64,000 nt of DNA from Cryptomeria japonica (Eukaryota > Streptophyta > Pinopsida > Cupressales > Cupressaceae): positions 316,228,456 to 316,292,455 of the forward strand of contig NC_081407.1 of assembly GCF_030272615.1 (NCBI RefSeq), read 5' to 3'. Below are positions 37,079 through 50,399 of the stretch, in pieces. How positions within the stretch are numbered: position 1 is the stretch's first letter; each line of letters begins with the position of its first letter. Under the pieces are notes generated by a model. It did no database searches, had not been told where the DNA came from, and saw only the letters and a list, made by a program, of their open reading frames with translations. Made by a program: the position numbers and the translations under genes.

Positions 37079-37200
37079 GGGTCCTTGGTCTACTGGTGAA
37101 GTTGAATGGCTTCAAATGAGCCCACTAGGGGTCAAATCTTGTTGAGTGCAAGGCTCCGACATCATAAGGAATGAGGACCTCCATAAAAAAAAATTAAAAA
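37079..37200 (+). mobile_element. tRNA-derived SINE
   Basis: The body has an A-box-like TTGGTCTACTGG (37,084) and a B-box-like GGGTCAAATCTTG (37,130), the spacing of a tRNA-type RNA polymerase III promoter. It ends in a poly(A)-rich tail (37,185-37,200). Flanks are similar (AAATTTACATTATAT before, AAAAATTGCATTACATT after), a possible imperfect target duplication. Confidence 0.65.
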
Positions 37201-37559
37201 TTGCATTACATTATTTAATTTTAAAAAACTACATTGTATTACTTAATTGTAAAATGATGATTTAGAGAACATAAATAACTGTTGTTATAACTTATACCTT
37301 TACATTTTGTATTTTACTTTAGATTATCTATTTCCATCAAAATAAATGTAAAAAAATTGTTTGTATGACACCTAAATTCATCTAATGGCCATATATTTAT
37401 GGCAAATTTGTGTTGTATAGGCTCAGGGTTCAAATTCACTCCCAATTTATAAGTATAATGCTTAGGTTGTTGATGGTAAACCTTGTACAACTAACTAATC
37501 CATAATAGAATAGAGTTTCATAACATTGTTTCCCACTTCAAAAATCTTTGCCCTTGAAG

Positions 37560-38560
37560 CTTGAAGCCTGAATTGAGAAAACATGGAGAGAATGTTGGTT
37601 CGCCCCTGTATTGTATCTTCAAGTAAAAAACCTTTCCATTGAAATAGAACTTCCTCAATAGAATGTGTTTGAAATTACTTGGTTCATTTGTTTAATATAG
37701 TCTCTTGTTTTACAATGTGCCCCTCATCATCCAATAAGGGTAGTTTTATTAGCTCTCATCTAGTATGTCAAATCACTTCCATGAGGCAAAACATATAAAA
37801 AAATAGTGAATAGAGGAGGAGGGAAGTGTAATTAGCATGCAACCTATTTAAATGTCATAAATTTTTTAAACATAATTATGACCCACCTTGTGAAACATGC
37901 CTATGTCTTTTTGTAGAAAGCTAGAAAGATCTAATGACCTATTCTAAAGATATGTTGTAGCATTTTGGTCCACCAATTAATTTATGTAGTTCTATACCTA
38001 TTCCAAATTGTTTTTAAGGACCTTGAGAATTTGATCCTTTGGGCAAGGGAGTTTCCGATAAATTCAACTCTTAATGAACCTAGAATACAAGTAGAAAAAT
38101 GTGAGGGATGATGATAATGAGTCTTAAATGGGTTCATATTGGATATACATTATTATTTAAGTTTTATTATATAATATTACTCAATGAGAGGTAATTTATT
38201 AGCTCATTTCCCTTGTGTCTCAAACATAAAATAATGTAGGTAAGTTTCTAGGAATTTTTTGACAACCTAATTTTGGTCATTAGTGTAAGGATGATACCAT
38301 GAACTTGTGTTCAAGTGGGTGCATTATAACTTGAATAATTACTATTAGAAGTTACTTGTAAAAGTTAGATCATAATCACTAACAAGGGAGTGGGGTATAA
38401 CATTTAGCTTCAAAATATTATCCAAGAAGTGTGGTATACTACAATAACTAGAAGGGTGTCTTAAGGCACACAAAATAGCTGTCATATTCAAACAATCAAT
38501 AATGGCTTAAATGGATTGTTGACCACCCAGCTAGAAGACAAATAATATAATCCACATAGT
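37560..38560 (-). pseudogene. Decayed chromovirus integrase and chromodomain
   Basis: The minus strand carries fragments of a Ty3/gypsy integrase core. LVSDYDLTFTSNF (about 38,350-38,400) corresponds to the block around the second catalytic Asp, and SSWYHP near 38,300 to the block before the Glu. A chromodomain-like EEVLFQWKGFLLEDT lies at about 37,610-37,662. Many stops and indels separate them. It marks a third retroelement lineage in the window. Confidence 0.6.
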
Positions 38561-38889
38561 GGCCACTTGGTGGCTGTTATAATTCATGTCTCTATTGGCT
38601 TTCTAAATAAATTACGATAGCATTATGGTTTAAAATTTGATAGCCAACATTTTTTTAATTTTGTTTAAAAATCATTCAATGTTGTTTGAGTTTTCATTAA
38701 CTATTTTACCAATTAACTATATTACCACATGTTGCACATTGTAAGCAACATTTGAATGAAGATATTATATCATAGCACTATAAGTAATATAAAATAGCAC
38801 CATACATTGTAATATTGTAAGTAATATAACAATATTATTACATTTACTCTGTGTTAGATATGGGGGGTGACCTCATTCAAACCAAAGTA

Positions 38890-39140
38890 GATAGTTGTGA
38901 TGATTTCAAAAATGATTTCAACTTGTGACCGGAAGTAGTTAAGGGTAACCTTGCGAGTTATGTAGGGAATGTAGGGCTTTGATCAAAACCTCTCTGAAAA
39001 ATTTGCCCAATCGTGGGAGAAGGGTGAGGTGAAAGTTGGGGGAGTGGCCTTCAAGGTCTCCTCGGACTTGATCGCTACTGTTATTGGGCTATTGCTACAG
39101 GGAGTAACTTTTCCTCAAAAGTCAAAGAGGTCCAACAAAG
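38890..39140 (+). pseudogene. Left part of an old gag-like reading frame split by the copia element
   Basis: The plus strand near 38,980-39,140 reads as protein (FAQSWEKGEVKVGGVAFKVS, then LIATVIGLLLQGVTFPQ), open up to the copia insertion point. The matching right part resumes at 55,351. The family is unknown; the style resembles the 21.9-25.4 kb decayed gene. Confidence 0.5.
39136..39140 (+). repeat. Target site duplication of the copia element, left copy
   Basis: CAAAG stands directly before the left LTR and is repeated directly after the right LTR at 55,351-55,355. Confidence 0.92.
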
Positions 39141-40362
39141 TGTTGGCAATTTGGTGGAACTGATTATCAATTGCATTGATGTTTTGTCATTGATGTCAAC
39201 ACTAACTGTTTTGGATGCTTTACCAGCACCCTTTTGGTCCCGGTAGGTTGAGTAGTTTCTGGTTGGTTTGGATACAACATGATCTGATAGGCTCCAATAT
39301 GGTTTGGTTATGGAATTGGCTTACTCATAATACTCATGTTCATATTCAGTAAGTTGGTTTTGGTCTGGTAATCAAATGCTATCCTGTTTGCTTGGAAGCT
39401 TGGCTTGTTGTTTCGGCAAGGGTTTCACCAGCAGAGCTTTTGATGAAGATCTTTGATGATATACATAAGTGGTGTTGGTACAGCTTCTGGTGGAGATTTA
39501 GGATGTTGTTGGTGATCATATTCGAGACTTGGCAGATGCAGATCATTGCTTTAGCGTGTGGAACTATAATGGGTCCTGGTTGATCTAGGTTATGGACCGA
39601 ATTAATGTAACATGTGGATTGGTCCTCTTGATGTGTTTCTGAGATGTCTTCAGTGTTGGATATTATTTGTTTGGTCTAAGGCCAACATGTTTTGTAATTA
39701 TGTATTTGGTTTATTGTCTGGTGGTCGACTTGATTGTTTATGGTCGAGGGTTTGTATATATATGTTGTAAGATCTCATTGTAGATCATCGTGGTTATGGT
39801 CAAGGGAAGTAAAGTGTGAATAATGTAATATCATTTAGGCAGAGGATTTGGTCGATCATTGGAGATCGAATTGGGTTCATGTAAGAGGAGTTAGTCCTCT
39901 AGTATTGAGCTTAATCGAAACTATACTCAGGCATAGGAGATGCTATCTTTGTTGTTCAAACACTTCTTCCAGATTGTAATCTGGATTTCTTTGTAGTTAG
40001 AGAGGCTCCTTTTGTGATGAGCAGTGCGCTCTAGGCTATTGGCCTTCCTGCAAGTGTAGGCCCCTCAATTGTAATTCACATACTTACTGCAGAAGTATTA
40101 TCTGACTGTGTGTAGGCTTCCCATCGTGGTTTTTCCCTTTACCGGGTTTTCCACGTATAAATCTTGGTGTCATGTGGATGGTATTTATTCTATGATTATT
40201 TTTTATGCTTAATTGGTTTAACTGCTATTCTGTTATTTGGTTTAAGCATTCCGATATTAATGTTTTGGATTTTGTTATTGAAGTTTTAATTGCTAAATAC
40301 TCTGGTAATCCGTGACAACTGATTCACCCCCCTCCCCTCTCAGTTGTCTTCCGGTTATTTGA
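39141..40362 (+). repeat. Copia 5' LTR, main part
   Basis: This part aligns with 54,119-55,340 throughout, with many substitutions, so the insertion is old. It stops at GGTTATTTGA, where the DNA transposon enters. The last 11 bases of the LTR lie at 51,953-51,963. Confidence 0.95.
40359..40362 (+). repeat. Target site duplication TTGA, left
   Basis: TTGA directly precedes the GGGTA terminus and is repeated at 51,949-51,952 after the other terminus. Confidence 0.85.
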
Positions 40363-40386
40363 GGGTATGTGCACAAAGATGGTGGT
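40363..40386 (+). repeat. Terminal inverted repeat, left
   Basis: There are 24 bases with three mismatches to the inverted right end at 51,925-51,948; a second matching block (AAGTGGACAC) begins ten bases further in. Confidence 0.88.
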
Positions 40387-40424
40387 CAGAAAAGTGGACA
40401 CCACCCAAAAAACATGGAAAAACA

Positions 40425-40635
40425 AGTAGCGCATACGCGGTTCTAAAATTTGAAATGACCGCGTACGCACTTAGGTTTGTTGTTCCCAAGCCTAGAGAAG
40501 GTAGTGCATACGTGCTTCTTTTAGGGAAAGTAACGCGTACGCGCTACCTCTAGGAAAATGAGCGCGCACACGCTACTTATAGGAAAATGAGTGCATACGC
40601 ACTAATAATCCCAAAAGAATTGTGTACGCGGTACT
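40425..40635. repeat. Subterminal cluster of GCGTACGC-type palindromes, left
   Basis: Variants of GTAGCGCGTACGCGCTAC occur at about 40,426, 40,458, 40,501, 40,530 (best copy), 40,561, 40,589 and 40,622, within 270 bases of the left end. CG-rich repeated words next to transposon ends are usual transposase binding sites. Confidence 0.85.
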
Positions 40636-40763
40636 TGTCAAAAAAAGTTTTTAAAAAGAAACTGAGTCTTATTTTCCCGTGAAAAGCGCATTTTTAGTTT
40701 ATTTTTTCTTCATTTTCTCTCCTAAACCGCGAACGGGGTGCTAGATTTCTCCTCCAGACACTA

Positions 40764-43364
40764 TGAATCAAGGTTAGTTTTTGTTAATTTTTGTCTTTAT
40801 TTCCTGTTTGTTCAATTTGTTTTACATTTTGAATTTAATTTCATTAATTTTGATTAGGTTTTTTCATTTTTTGTTTTAAAAACTAGATTCTTCTAATCCA
40901 CAACAAGAACAACCAAATGCACCTCTTGAAAACCCATAAGATACACCCCCAATTCTTCCTTTTGACTGCACACCTGAAACACAGGAGCAATTAATTAATT
41001 AGTTAGGACAAAATATGTCTAAAATCAATAGACTGATTGTTAAATTGAAAACATCTGAACTTGAGCATCATCAATCCCTTGCCACTAGCCTAGAAACATT
41101 AGCTAGTGGTGCCATAGCTATTTCCACACATATTACCAAATGGGGAAACTTTAGGGATAGTTGTTGTCAATTCTATGCCGATGGGATATCATACGAGGGA
41201 GTAAAAAACAAAAATATTAGTAAACAAGAAATATGTGCCCTTTTCGTTGATCCCAAAACTGGTCAGTCATTACCTCTTAATGCAAAGAGGTTTCTCATAC
41301 ATTGGTGTACCAATGTGTAGATGAAGAATCATTTTGGTAGAGGTGGTGGATGGTCTTTGATGATCCACCTTGTAATAATTATGAGGTGCCATTGATTTTT
41401 ATGAGAAAAGTATACTATGAGTTTGTGCTCAATGTGCACCCAAACTATTTTGACATGAGAGAGTTCCATGGTAGAGGTGGTGGCTCTGCCCAAAATAGAC
41501 CTGGAGCCCATAGGCGATTACTCGCAGAGAGTCGCTGCCCCCTAGCACCCAAACCCAAGGTGCATTAGACTGTCTCAGTAGAGCTGAAAGAGTCGATGGA
41601 GCTACAGACTCTTCAGGTGGCCATAACATTGACTGGTGCCATCATCCAGCATGGGACGTTGTTAGCACACCCTATTGTATTGGATGATGAGCCATTAGTT
41701 GCTCTAGGTGGCGATAGAGATCCCATCCAGCATATGTGTGTCAGTTGCTCGGGGATAGATGATGCAACTGGTGCAGATGGATCCACATCTCATCCATGCA
41801 TGATTTGCGGGAGTAGATGTTAGGCCCGCACGACTAAGGATTTGGCACTGATAGATGAGTTGATGGACATGGTGTTTGCCAATCAGTGACAGACACAGGT
41901 GTGTTGATTTGAATTCATAACATTTTATTTATCAATCACTTTAAATTTGTAATTACATAAATAAATTTTCATTTATACATCGATTTAAATTGAGACAAAT
42001 AATATGCATTTCAAGATGCAGCAGCAGTATCCCATACTCCTCCCCTAGTTACTACAGCTGCAACTTCGATGCCTGAGGTATAAATTTTGTAACATGTTAA
42101 AATAGAATAGTACACTTTGAATTTAAATAAATACAAGATATACTATCTTTAATGCTTGGTCCAATTTTTGGTTTGTAGGTGTTGACAGGGGACCAAATGT
42201 CCCAGATTGATGACATCACGCTCTCAGCGATCGATTTTGGCCAACAAGGCTATACGGTATCATATTTTGTACAAACCTTTTTGTGTATTTTTTGATGGAA
42301 TATGCAAGTCATTTCCTTTTAGATTTTTAAAATTATGTTTAATATATTATCTGTACTAATATCTCATGTTAATTTTGTTTTTTTAGGGTACCCCCTCTGC
42401 GTCTGGGGCTCGTCCTAAGAAAAAGAATTCCTCGAAGATGCCAAAACGTGGGAAGAAGGTAATTGAACACATTTTTAGTTGTACAATTGTTTGAAAATGT
42501 TGAAATCAAGTATTAGTTGGGGTTCGTAGATTGATTAGTGTTTTATCTATTTTACATGTACAATGACCATTGAACTATGTGGATTTATTGAATGCACCTG
42601 ATTCGCCCATGGATCAAGAGAGGGCAAAGGTATGTATCTCTACTGTATTTTCTTGATTTCATGATTATATGCACGCGTACATGTGAACTTGTGATATATT
42701 ATAATCTTATAATTTTTTCATATAGGAAATATCCATACCTATTTCATCAACGGCGAACCCTCCTCCGTGCACTGGATAAGCATCTCAAGATCCAGTACAC
42801 TTTTGTTTGATATATTACATTAATTTTTTTTAACCTACAATACTTATCATTATATTAATTGTATTTAATATTTGAACATTTTTTGTATAGGTAATAGCGA
42901 CAGTTTCTCCATTAATGGTGAGCCATCCTCAGTCCATTGGAGAAGCATCTTAGGCACAGGTACGTCATTGTTCTCTATATTATAACTTTTAAGTGTTTTT
43001 GATATATTTATGTTAGTACATTGAATTAATTGTACATTTAATCTACAATAGACCCCTTCACGGTACGGTCATAACATGGATCCATTTAAGTATGTCTTCA
43101 AGAAAACTCCTAAGAGTGACAAGGAGAGGAGAGCAAACACATTAGCTCCTAGATCAGCCGATGAGGTAATCTACATTTCAATTGCAAAGGAATTATAGTT
43201 AAATGCATAGTTATGTTGTTAATTGTGAACTATTTTCTACAAAAGAATTCTAACTTGGCTTTTGAATTGTGGTTTTGCAGCCATCTACAGAGCCGCGTAC
43301 TGCATCGAAGAGGCTTGATTTTGATTTTGATGATCATATAATGTTAGTTTTGGTCATAGAATGA
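40764..43364 (+). pseudogene. Multi-exon gene of unknown family in the DNA transposon (gene A)
   Basis: A short first exon (ATGAATCAAG then GTTAGT at 40,774) is followed by a large exon (about 40,888-41,900) with QNMSKINRLIVKLKTSELEHH, then WGNFRDSCCQFYADGISYEG. Small later exons follow: about 42,388-42,459 (basic, RPKKKNSSKMPKRGKK, ending AAG before GTAATT), about 43,052-43,165 (MDPFKYVFKKTPKSDKERRA) and a last one at about 43,281 ending near 43,364. Exon edges fit GT/AG. Stops at about 40,947, 40,997 and 41,318 suggest damage. I know no matching family. Its place opposite the transposase gene suggests an accessory DNA-binding protein of the element. Confidence 0.5.
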
Positions 43365-43504
43365 CCAATAGATGTAGATATATTCTACATTTTTATTGTA
43401 TATCGATTTGGACATGGCATATGCCACATTCTTGTAATACTTGTATTGACTTGGTAGACATGCCTTTATATATATATATATATATTCAATCCAATAAATG
43501 TGTA

Positions 43505-43802
43505 CTGAGTTCATTATTTTGTATTCATTGTATTTTGTGGTTGTCCTTTTATAAATTTAATTGATCATTTGCCTATGTAATCAACAATATGAATATAAAC
43601 AACAAAAATATATGATATAAAACATTGCAATCGTGGAATATGATTTGATAAAATTTCTAAAATGTTGAATACAAAACTCCTTGTATTCAGTCCCTAATTG
43701 TGTATTCATTGTATTTGGTGGCTGCCCTTTTATAAATTTAAATGAATATTTGCATATGTAATCAACAATATGAATATAAACAACAAAAATCGATAATATG
43801 GA
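43505..43802. repeat. Direct duplication of about 187 bp period
   Basis: The phrase TGTATTCATTGTATTT...ATAAACAACAAAAAT at 43,520-43,610 recurs at 43,702-43,790 with few changes, in the 3' flank of gene A. Confidence 0.85.
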
Positions 43803-43844
43803 TATAAACAACAATATGTGTTTGGTGTGAGAGCACCCTCATGC

Positions 43845-45785
43845 TCGTAATGGTCAAATTTTGTTCGTCGTGTGCACAAACCGACATCGTGAGCGTGTCT
43901 GGGTTGGCAGTTTTATGCTAGGCATGCCCCTGTCATGCATCCCAAAGCATCGAAACGTCGAGAGTCATACCATACCAGTGCGATCTCTCAAGTGCCCTGA
44001 GTCCAAAAAATCACTGTTTCTTCAAATCTAGGATACATATGGTCGATCCGTTTGAACCTATGGGGTCACGTGAGGCTCCTCTACAATGGCCTATCTCGGT
44101 TTTTGATGACTCGGAGCCATTTTCAATTGGTAGCATTTTTTCGCCTACTGCAAAAACCGTCAGTTGCATGCAATGCAAAGTTGCAAGATTAACTACAATT
44201 GATTTGGTTCATCGTGTGCACAAACCGACGTCACGAGAGAATCCGGGAGGGTAGGTTTACACTAGGCATGCCCCTATCATGCATCCCAAAGCACCATAAC
44301 TTCAAGAGTCATACCATACTGGGGCAATCTCTCAAGTGCCCTGAGTCCAAAAAATTGTCAAAATTTGACGGACCATTTCTTCAAATCCAAGACACATATG
44401 GTCGATCTGTTTGAACCAGTGGGATCACGTGAGTTTGTTTTACAATGGATTATCTCATTTTTTGACGACTCGAAGCCATTTTCAATTGGTAGCATTTTTT
44501 CGCCTGCTGCAAAAATCGTCAGTTGCATGCAATGCAAAGTTGCAGGATTGGCTAGAATTGATTCGGTTCGTCGTGTGCACAAACCGACGTCACGAGTGTG
44601 TCTGGGTGGGAAATTTTATGCTAGGCACATCCCTGTCATGCATCCCAAATCACCGGAACATCGAGAGTCATACCATACCGGGCGCGATCTCTCAAGTGCC
44701 CTGAGTCCAAAAAATTGTCAAAATTTGATGGATTGTTTCTTCAAATCTAGGACACATATGGTTGATCCATTTGAACCTATTGGGTTGCGTGAGGCTCCTC
44801 TGTAATGGCCTCTCTCGGTTTTTTATGACTAGGAGCCATTTTCAATTGGTAGCATTTTTTCGCGTGCTGCAAAAACTGTTAGTTGCATGCAATGCAAAGT
44901 TGCAGGATTGGTTAGAATTGATTCGGTTCGTCATGTGCACAAACCAACATCACGAGCACATCTGGGTGGGCAGGTTTATGCTAGGCATGCCCCTATCGTG
45001 CATCCCAAAGCATCAGAACGTCAAGAGTCATACCCTACCGACGCGATCTCTCAAGTGCCTTGAGTCCAAAAAATTGTCAAAGTTTGATGGATTGTTTCTT
45101 CCAATTCAGGATACATATGTTCAATCTGTTTGAACCTGTGGGGTCGTGTGAAGCTCCTCTAGAATTTTCTATCTTGGTTTTTGACGAATCAAAGCCATTT
45201 TCAATTGGTAGCATTTTTTCATGTGCTGCAAAAATTGTCAGTTGCATGCAATGCAAAGTTGCAGGATTGGCTAGAATTGATTCGACTCGTCGTGTGCACA
45301 AACCAACGTCACGAGAACGTTTGGATGGGAAGGTTTACGCTAGACATGCCCCTGTCATGCATCTCAAAGTGTTGGAACATCGAGAGTCATACCCTAATGA
45401 CGCGATCTCTCAAGTGCCCCGAGTCCAAAAAAATGTCAAAATTTGACGGACTGTTTCTTCCAATCCAGGACACATATGGTTGATCCGTTTGAACCTGTGA
45501 GGTCATGTGAGGCTCCTCTATAATGGTCTATCTTGTTTTTTGATGACTCAAAGCCATTTTTAGTTGGTAGCATTTTTTTGCCTGTTGTAAAAACCGTTAA
45601 TTGCATACAATGCAAAGTTGCAAATTGGCTAGAATTGATTTGGCTCGTCGTGTGCACAAACTAACGTCACGAGCATGCTTGGGTGAGAAGGTTTACACTA
45701 GGCATGCCCCTGTCGTGCATCGCAAAGTGTCGGAATGTCGAGAGTCATACCCTACCGGGGCGATCTCTAAGTTGCTTGACAATTT
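43845..45785. repeat. 359-bp tandem array, about 5.4 copies
   Basis: The marker GTGTGCACAAACC recurs at 43,871, 44,215, 44,574, 44,934, 45,293 and 45,651, so the unit is 344-360 bp. Copies differ by a few percent to about 15 percent by eye. Each has GGTAGCATTTTTTCGC, TGCATGCAATGCAAAGTTGCA and GACGTCACGAG. Open frames run across the units but differ in frame, so they are probably by-products. Confidence 0.92.
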
Positions 45786-45989
45786 TTTTGACAATAATGA
45801 TAATTTTTGCTCAAATTGTATCTAGTCTCAATCTATGACCCCTATGACCCAATAATGATTCAAATAATTCTCCATGATTATACAAGAATAAATAATGCTC
45901 ATAATTGACCTTATCACATCACATATACTCAAAACATTGTCACAAAACATTGACACACAAAATAGTCACAAAACATTGTCACATATTAT

Positions 45990-46245
45990 TCAAAAATTTG
46001 CCTCTAAATATGGTCAAATTAGCTCTTGGCTATTTGATTATACAAAAAAATGTCTTACAAATCATCTCATGGGCTTTTATACAAAATTTGGCATTACAAT
46101 ATGTGCGATTCAGCTCATTGCCATTTTAATATACAAAATTTGGCATGTACATATGTACAAATCAGCTCATTGCCATTTAAATATACAAAATTATGCCCCT
46201 AAACATGTAAAAATCAGCTCATGGGCATTTATATATATTAAAAAT
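45990..46245. repeat. AT-rich tandem repeat of about 60 bp
   Basis: A unit with TCAGCTCATTGCCATTT and ATATACAAAATT recurs about four times between 46,015 and 46,240, at the 3' end of the transposase gene. Confidence 0.8.
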
Positions 46246-46312
46246 GAATATAGAACAATTTGTCAACGATTTATACAAAATTCTCAAAATCATTCTACTC
46301 CGAACTGTAGAA

Positions 46313-49120
46313 TCAATCAAGTGAGCCTTCAGGATCAGCTCTAACCCGTATTGTGTCAAGTATTGCCTCGTGGTCAGATTCATGAACTTTTCGTAAAATA
46401 TTGTTATGAGGTCTACCATGATACTTCATCAAATGAATATTTGTTGCAACAACAAGGTTAGAGAAATGAAGAATATGTTTGTGTGTTTCAAAGTCCTTGA
46501 ACAACCAAACATCAAAATTCTTGATAGGGTATCTCCTAAGCCATGTTCCTGTCACTACAACAGACCCTATTGGGTACTCAATACCCTCTCCATCAATGAT
46601 TGTGGTTGTCAATTTTCTTTTTGGCTGAACACAATGACACAAATAGTAATCCGTTCCTTCTTCATTGTTCTCTTCTGCAACAACTGCATACACATGACCT
46701 GCATTTTATAAAGTGTTAATTAATACCAAAAATAAAGTATGATGTACCGCAAAATGAACCAAAAAGAATACTTGTAAAAAAATTAACTCAAAAAATCACC
46801 TGAATCCACTAGGTCGGATACATGGTCAAAATCCACTGATGTCTCCATTTGGCTCAATTGTGGTGCTTTGGGAATTTGATATGAATCAATGGGAACCAAT
46901 GGTCTATAAGACCATTTGTCAACCCACTCTTCTGATTCACATTCTTCCCAAAACAATACATGCATGAAGAGAAAAAACATACCATCTGTCTCGTGTAAAA
47001 TACCATTGAACTTGAATTTGAACTCATAAATGAGTGCATGTCAATCGATCCAGCAACTGTACAACAATCTAGAAAACTTTCAATGTTAGATTTAGTGATC
47101 AACCAAAAATATCTATGAACCATTGATGTACCTGGATTACCTGGACCCATCATAGACTTACACCATCGCATAATTATTTGCATCTATCAACTCAGCACCA
47201 CCTTCGTACTTCAATTCTTCTCTAGCTAGGACTCTTTTCACACATGCTTCTGCACCATCGTGCTCTCCCTTACCATGTCCAGCCTCAGTGAAATTCCAAA
47301 AATGTTGTACACCGCTTGTCATATGCATCCTTGTCAACTAATAAAACATCCTTGCATTCTTGAATTGTGCGGTGCAATTATCTGATCATATTAAGTGTCG
47401 GTTGTATCGTATGTTCCTTTCCCTTAAACTATCATAGAAAACTTTAAAGCATCCTTGTACAAACTTCGACGAATGAGTAAAATCATCACTTATGTAGAAG
47501 TGATACTCTCTTACAACCTTTCTATCCTCCTCTATGCTATCATCTGCATGCATGAATGCTATGTGTACAAAAATAGAAACTTGTGTAGAGTGATAATACA
47601 TAGATTGCACTTCATTTTGAGGTTGTAGTGTATAATTTTCAGCGAAATCAACGATAGAAACAATGGTGCCAAGAGGAAATGTGTCCTTACATAACTTGAA
47701 TTTCTCATCTAACCATCGAGCTCTATGTGTATGCATTATGTACTCATATACTAGTTTCTCTTGAAACATTTTCATAAATTCAGCTACACATATATCCTTT
47801 TTCACTAGCTTACATCTCTTCAAATCTTTTCCATCTTTAACTCCATATGTGACTGTCTTGTATTTTCTGAAAGAAACTAGTTTCGTACTAATTTCATGTG
47901 TGCTCTCCAAATGTACGCATTTTGGTAAACGTTGCAAACCACCACATATAGCACAAGAACCTTCCAAACAAGGCATCTTATAATAAATGCAACCATCGTG
48001 TCTATTACATAGCACACTTGAAATAAATTCTCTTACCGACTTAGGAGGTGCTTGTATATTGCATTCCTGCAAAACATTGTTAGTGTGCAAAGTAGAACAA
48101 ATATGACAAAAAATATCATAGTGCATGGAAAATTCAATATGCATCCTACAACAACACGTGGTGCATACATGATTAATCTTAATATAAAAAGGTTTTGTCA
48201 ATTCAAAAAATCTTTGAGAAATTCTTATTTGAGGAAACTTTTGAAGGAATCTTTCATAAAATTTTGTTTGAGTCATATCCAAATAGTGTTTGGCATTTGT
48301 CTCACGATTTTTAGACCTAATTCTCCTTCTAACAACATCTCTTTGGTTGGGCGAAACTCTTGTGTTGTCATGCCAGAATTTTTCAATTATTGTTCTTAGT
48401 GCATCAACAACAACCTTGTCTTTGCATGGTAGTCTACCCGAGAATACCCAAAGAGAATTATTGTTAGGTTCCTCTATTTTTTCCCGCCTCTTTAATGATT
48501 TACTTAATGTTGATCTACTAACGTTTAATGACTTACTTGTTTTGCTTATCAAATGATCTTTTTTTATTTTCTTGCTCATTATGGTTGATGTAATGACACG
48601 TCGAGTAGCATTAAAATCTTTAGTACATGATTTTAAACCAATAGCTTGATATGCATCAAATAGATTTCTCACAATAGTTCTTTCACTGTTACTTTCAGAT
48701 GATCTTAGGCCTAGAATTTTTATTCTTTCTAAAATTCAAATTTTTAATCATTTGAACAATTAATTGACATCTTGCAGTTTGATTTAAGTTTTCAAAATAG
48801 TTTTGTCATATTATTTTAACCATTCTCCTACAAGTTCGTTCATTCATTTTATTGGGCATTGGCTTCAATATATTCTCATCAATGTCAATTAGATACTTTG
48901 GTTTCCTACGAATGATTCTAGGAGGTGTTAACATTGGTGCATTATGTACATTCAATTCATCAAATAGAGAAGGTGTATGTTCATCATTTAGTTGATTATT
49001 TAATGCGGTATCTTCTTCAATTGCATTAGATGCATTATGTTCGTTTGGTAAATCGGATTGAGATGTTGAGGATGACATACCTTCTTCTCTCATTGTTCTT
49101 ATGTCATGTAATTTCTTCAT
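46313..49120 (-). pseudogene. DDE/DDD-type transposase of the DNA transposon (gene B), decayed
   Basis: The N-terminal part (48,806-49,120) starts MKKLHDIRTMREEG. A 428-residue block (47,386-48,672) has a helix-turn-helix-like basic region (TSKSLNVSRSTLSKSLKRRE) and two Cys-rich clusters (CTTCCCRMH ... CHIC and CLEGSCAICGG). The first catalytic block VDFAENY lies near 47,640. After a TGA at 47,386-47,388 the same frame gives SDNCTAQFK and HGKGEHDGAEACVKR (about 47,255), the likely second and third acidic residues, about 85 and 36 residues apart. A TAG near 47,341 and a frameshift near 47,175 follow. Two more blocks (46,854-47,183 and 46,313-46,693, with YLCHCVQPKRK) form the C-terminus. A working protein would excise and integrate the element. 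The stops show this copy is inactive. The family assignment (Sola-like) is tentative. Confidence 0.72.
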
Positions 49121-49504
49121 ACGCTGCCTTTGTCTTTCCTTTTCAGCCTCTCATTATTCCATCGTTCCTCACTTGTTCTTTCCCATGGTTGATATCGGTT
49201 GTCCTAAATAGAATCATATTACATATATATGTAAACAGAAGTTCATAAACAAACAAATAACCATAAATATGCATCTTATCACTATTTTTTGGAATCAAAC
49301 TATTAAACAATAACAATACTATTGACAAAACTAATAAGAACAACAATTCAATCATTTGAAATCATGCAAAAACAAAAAATTCACTTACTTCTATGTATAA
49401 AACAGTGATAGAAGTGCAAACATAGTTCTAGTGGGGCCTTCAACGACCTCAAAAACTTCTTTTGAGGCCATTGACGCTCTTGGGCAACTAAAACTATGTC
49501 TACA

Positions 49505-49710
49505 TACCGTGTACGCGCTACATTAATAACTGCGTGCGCGCTGTTAGTCCATAAAATTTTGCCAAGCCCAACGGTATTTTTTTCCCCATTATGTAGTAAT
49601 AAGTAGCACGTACGCGCTCCTAAGCCTAAAAAATGTTATGGAAGGGTAGCGAATAATAGGCTCAGTACCCCATACGCGCCTACAAGTAATAAGTAGCGCG
49701 TAGGCGCTAT
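49505..49710. repeat. Cluster of GCGTACGC-type palindromes, right block 1
   Basis: Variants occur at about 49,509, 49,532, 49,602, 49,671 and 49,694, upstream of the transposase gene start and before the GA tract. Confidence 0.85.
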
Positions 49711-49729
49711 TTGTAGTAGAAAAAATGTG

Positions 49730-50356
<627 letters not shown>

Positions 50357-50399
50357 CCAAGAGAACAAACAAAGAGGCTTCACTAAAAAGCAAGTGTAA

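Noticed and set aside
43845-45785. Possible CRISPR-like regular repeat
   Set aside because: Units are 344-360 bp and similar along their whole length, with no short repeat/unique spacer pattern, and the DNA is eukaryotic.
44039-45825. Series of overlapping open frames with similar proteins
   Set aside because: They follow the 359-bp tandem units, change frame from unit to unit and lack any start or splice logic.
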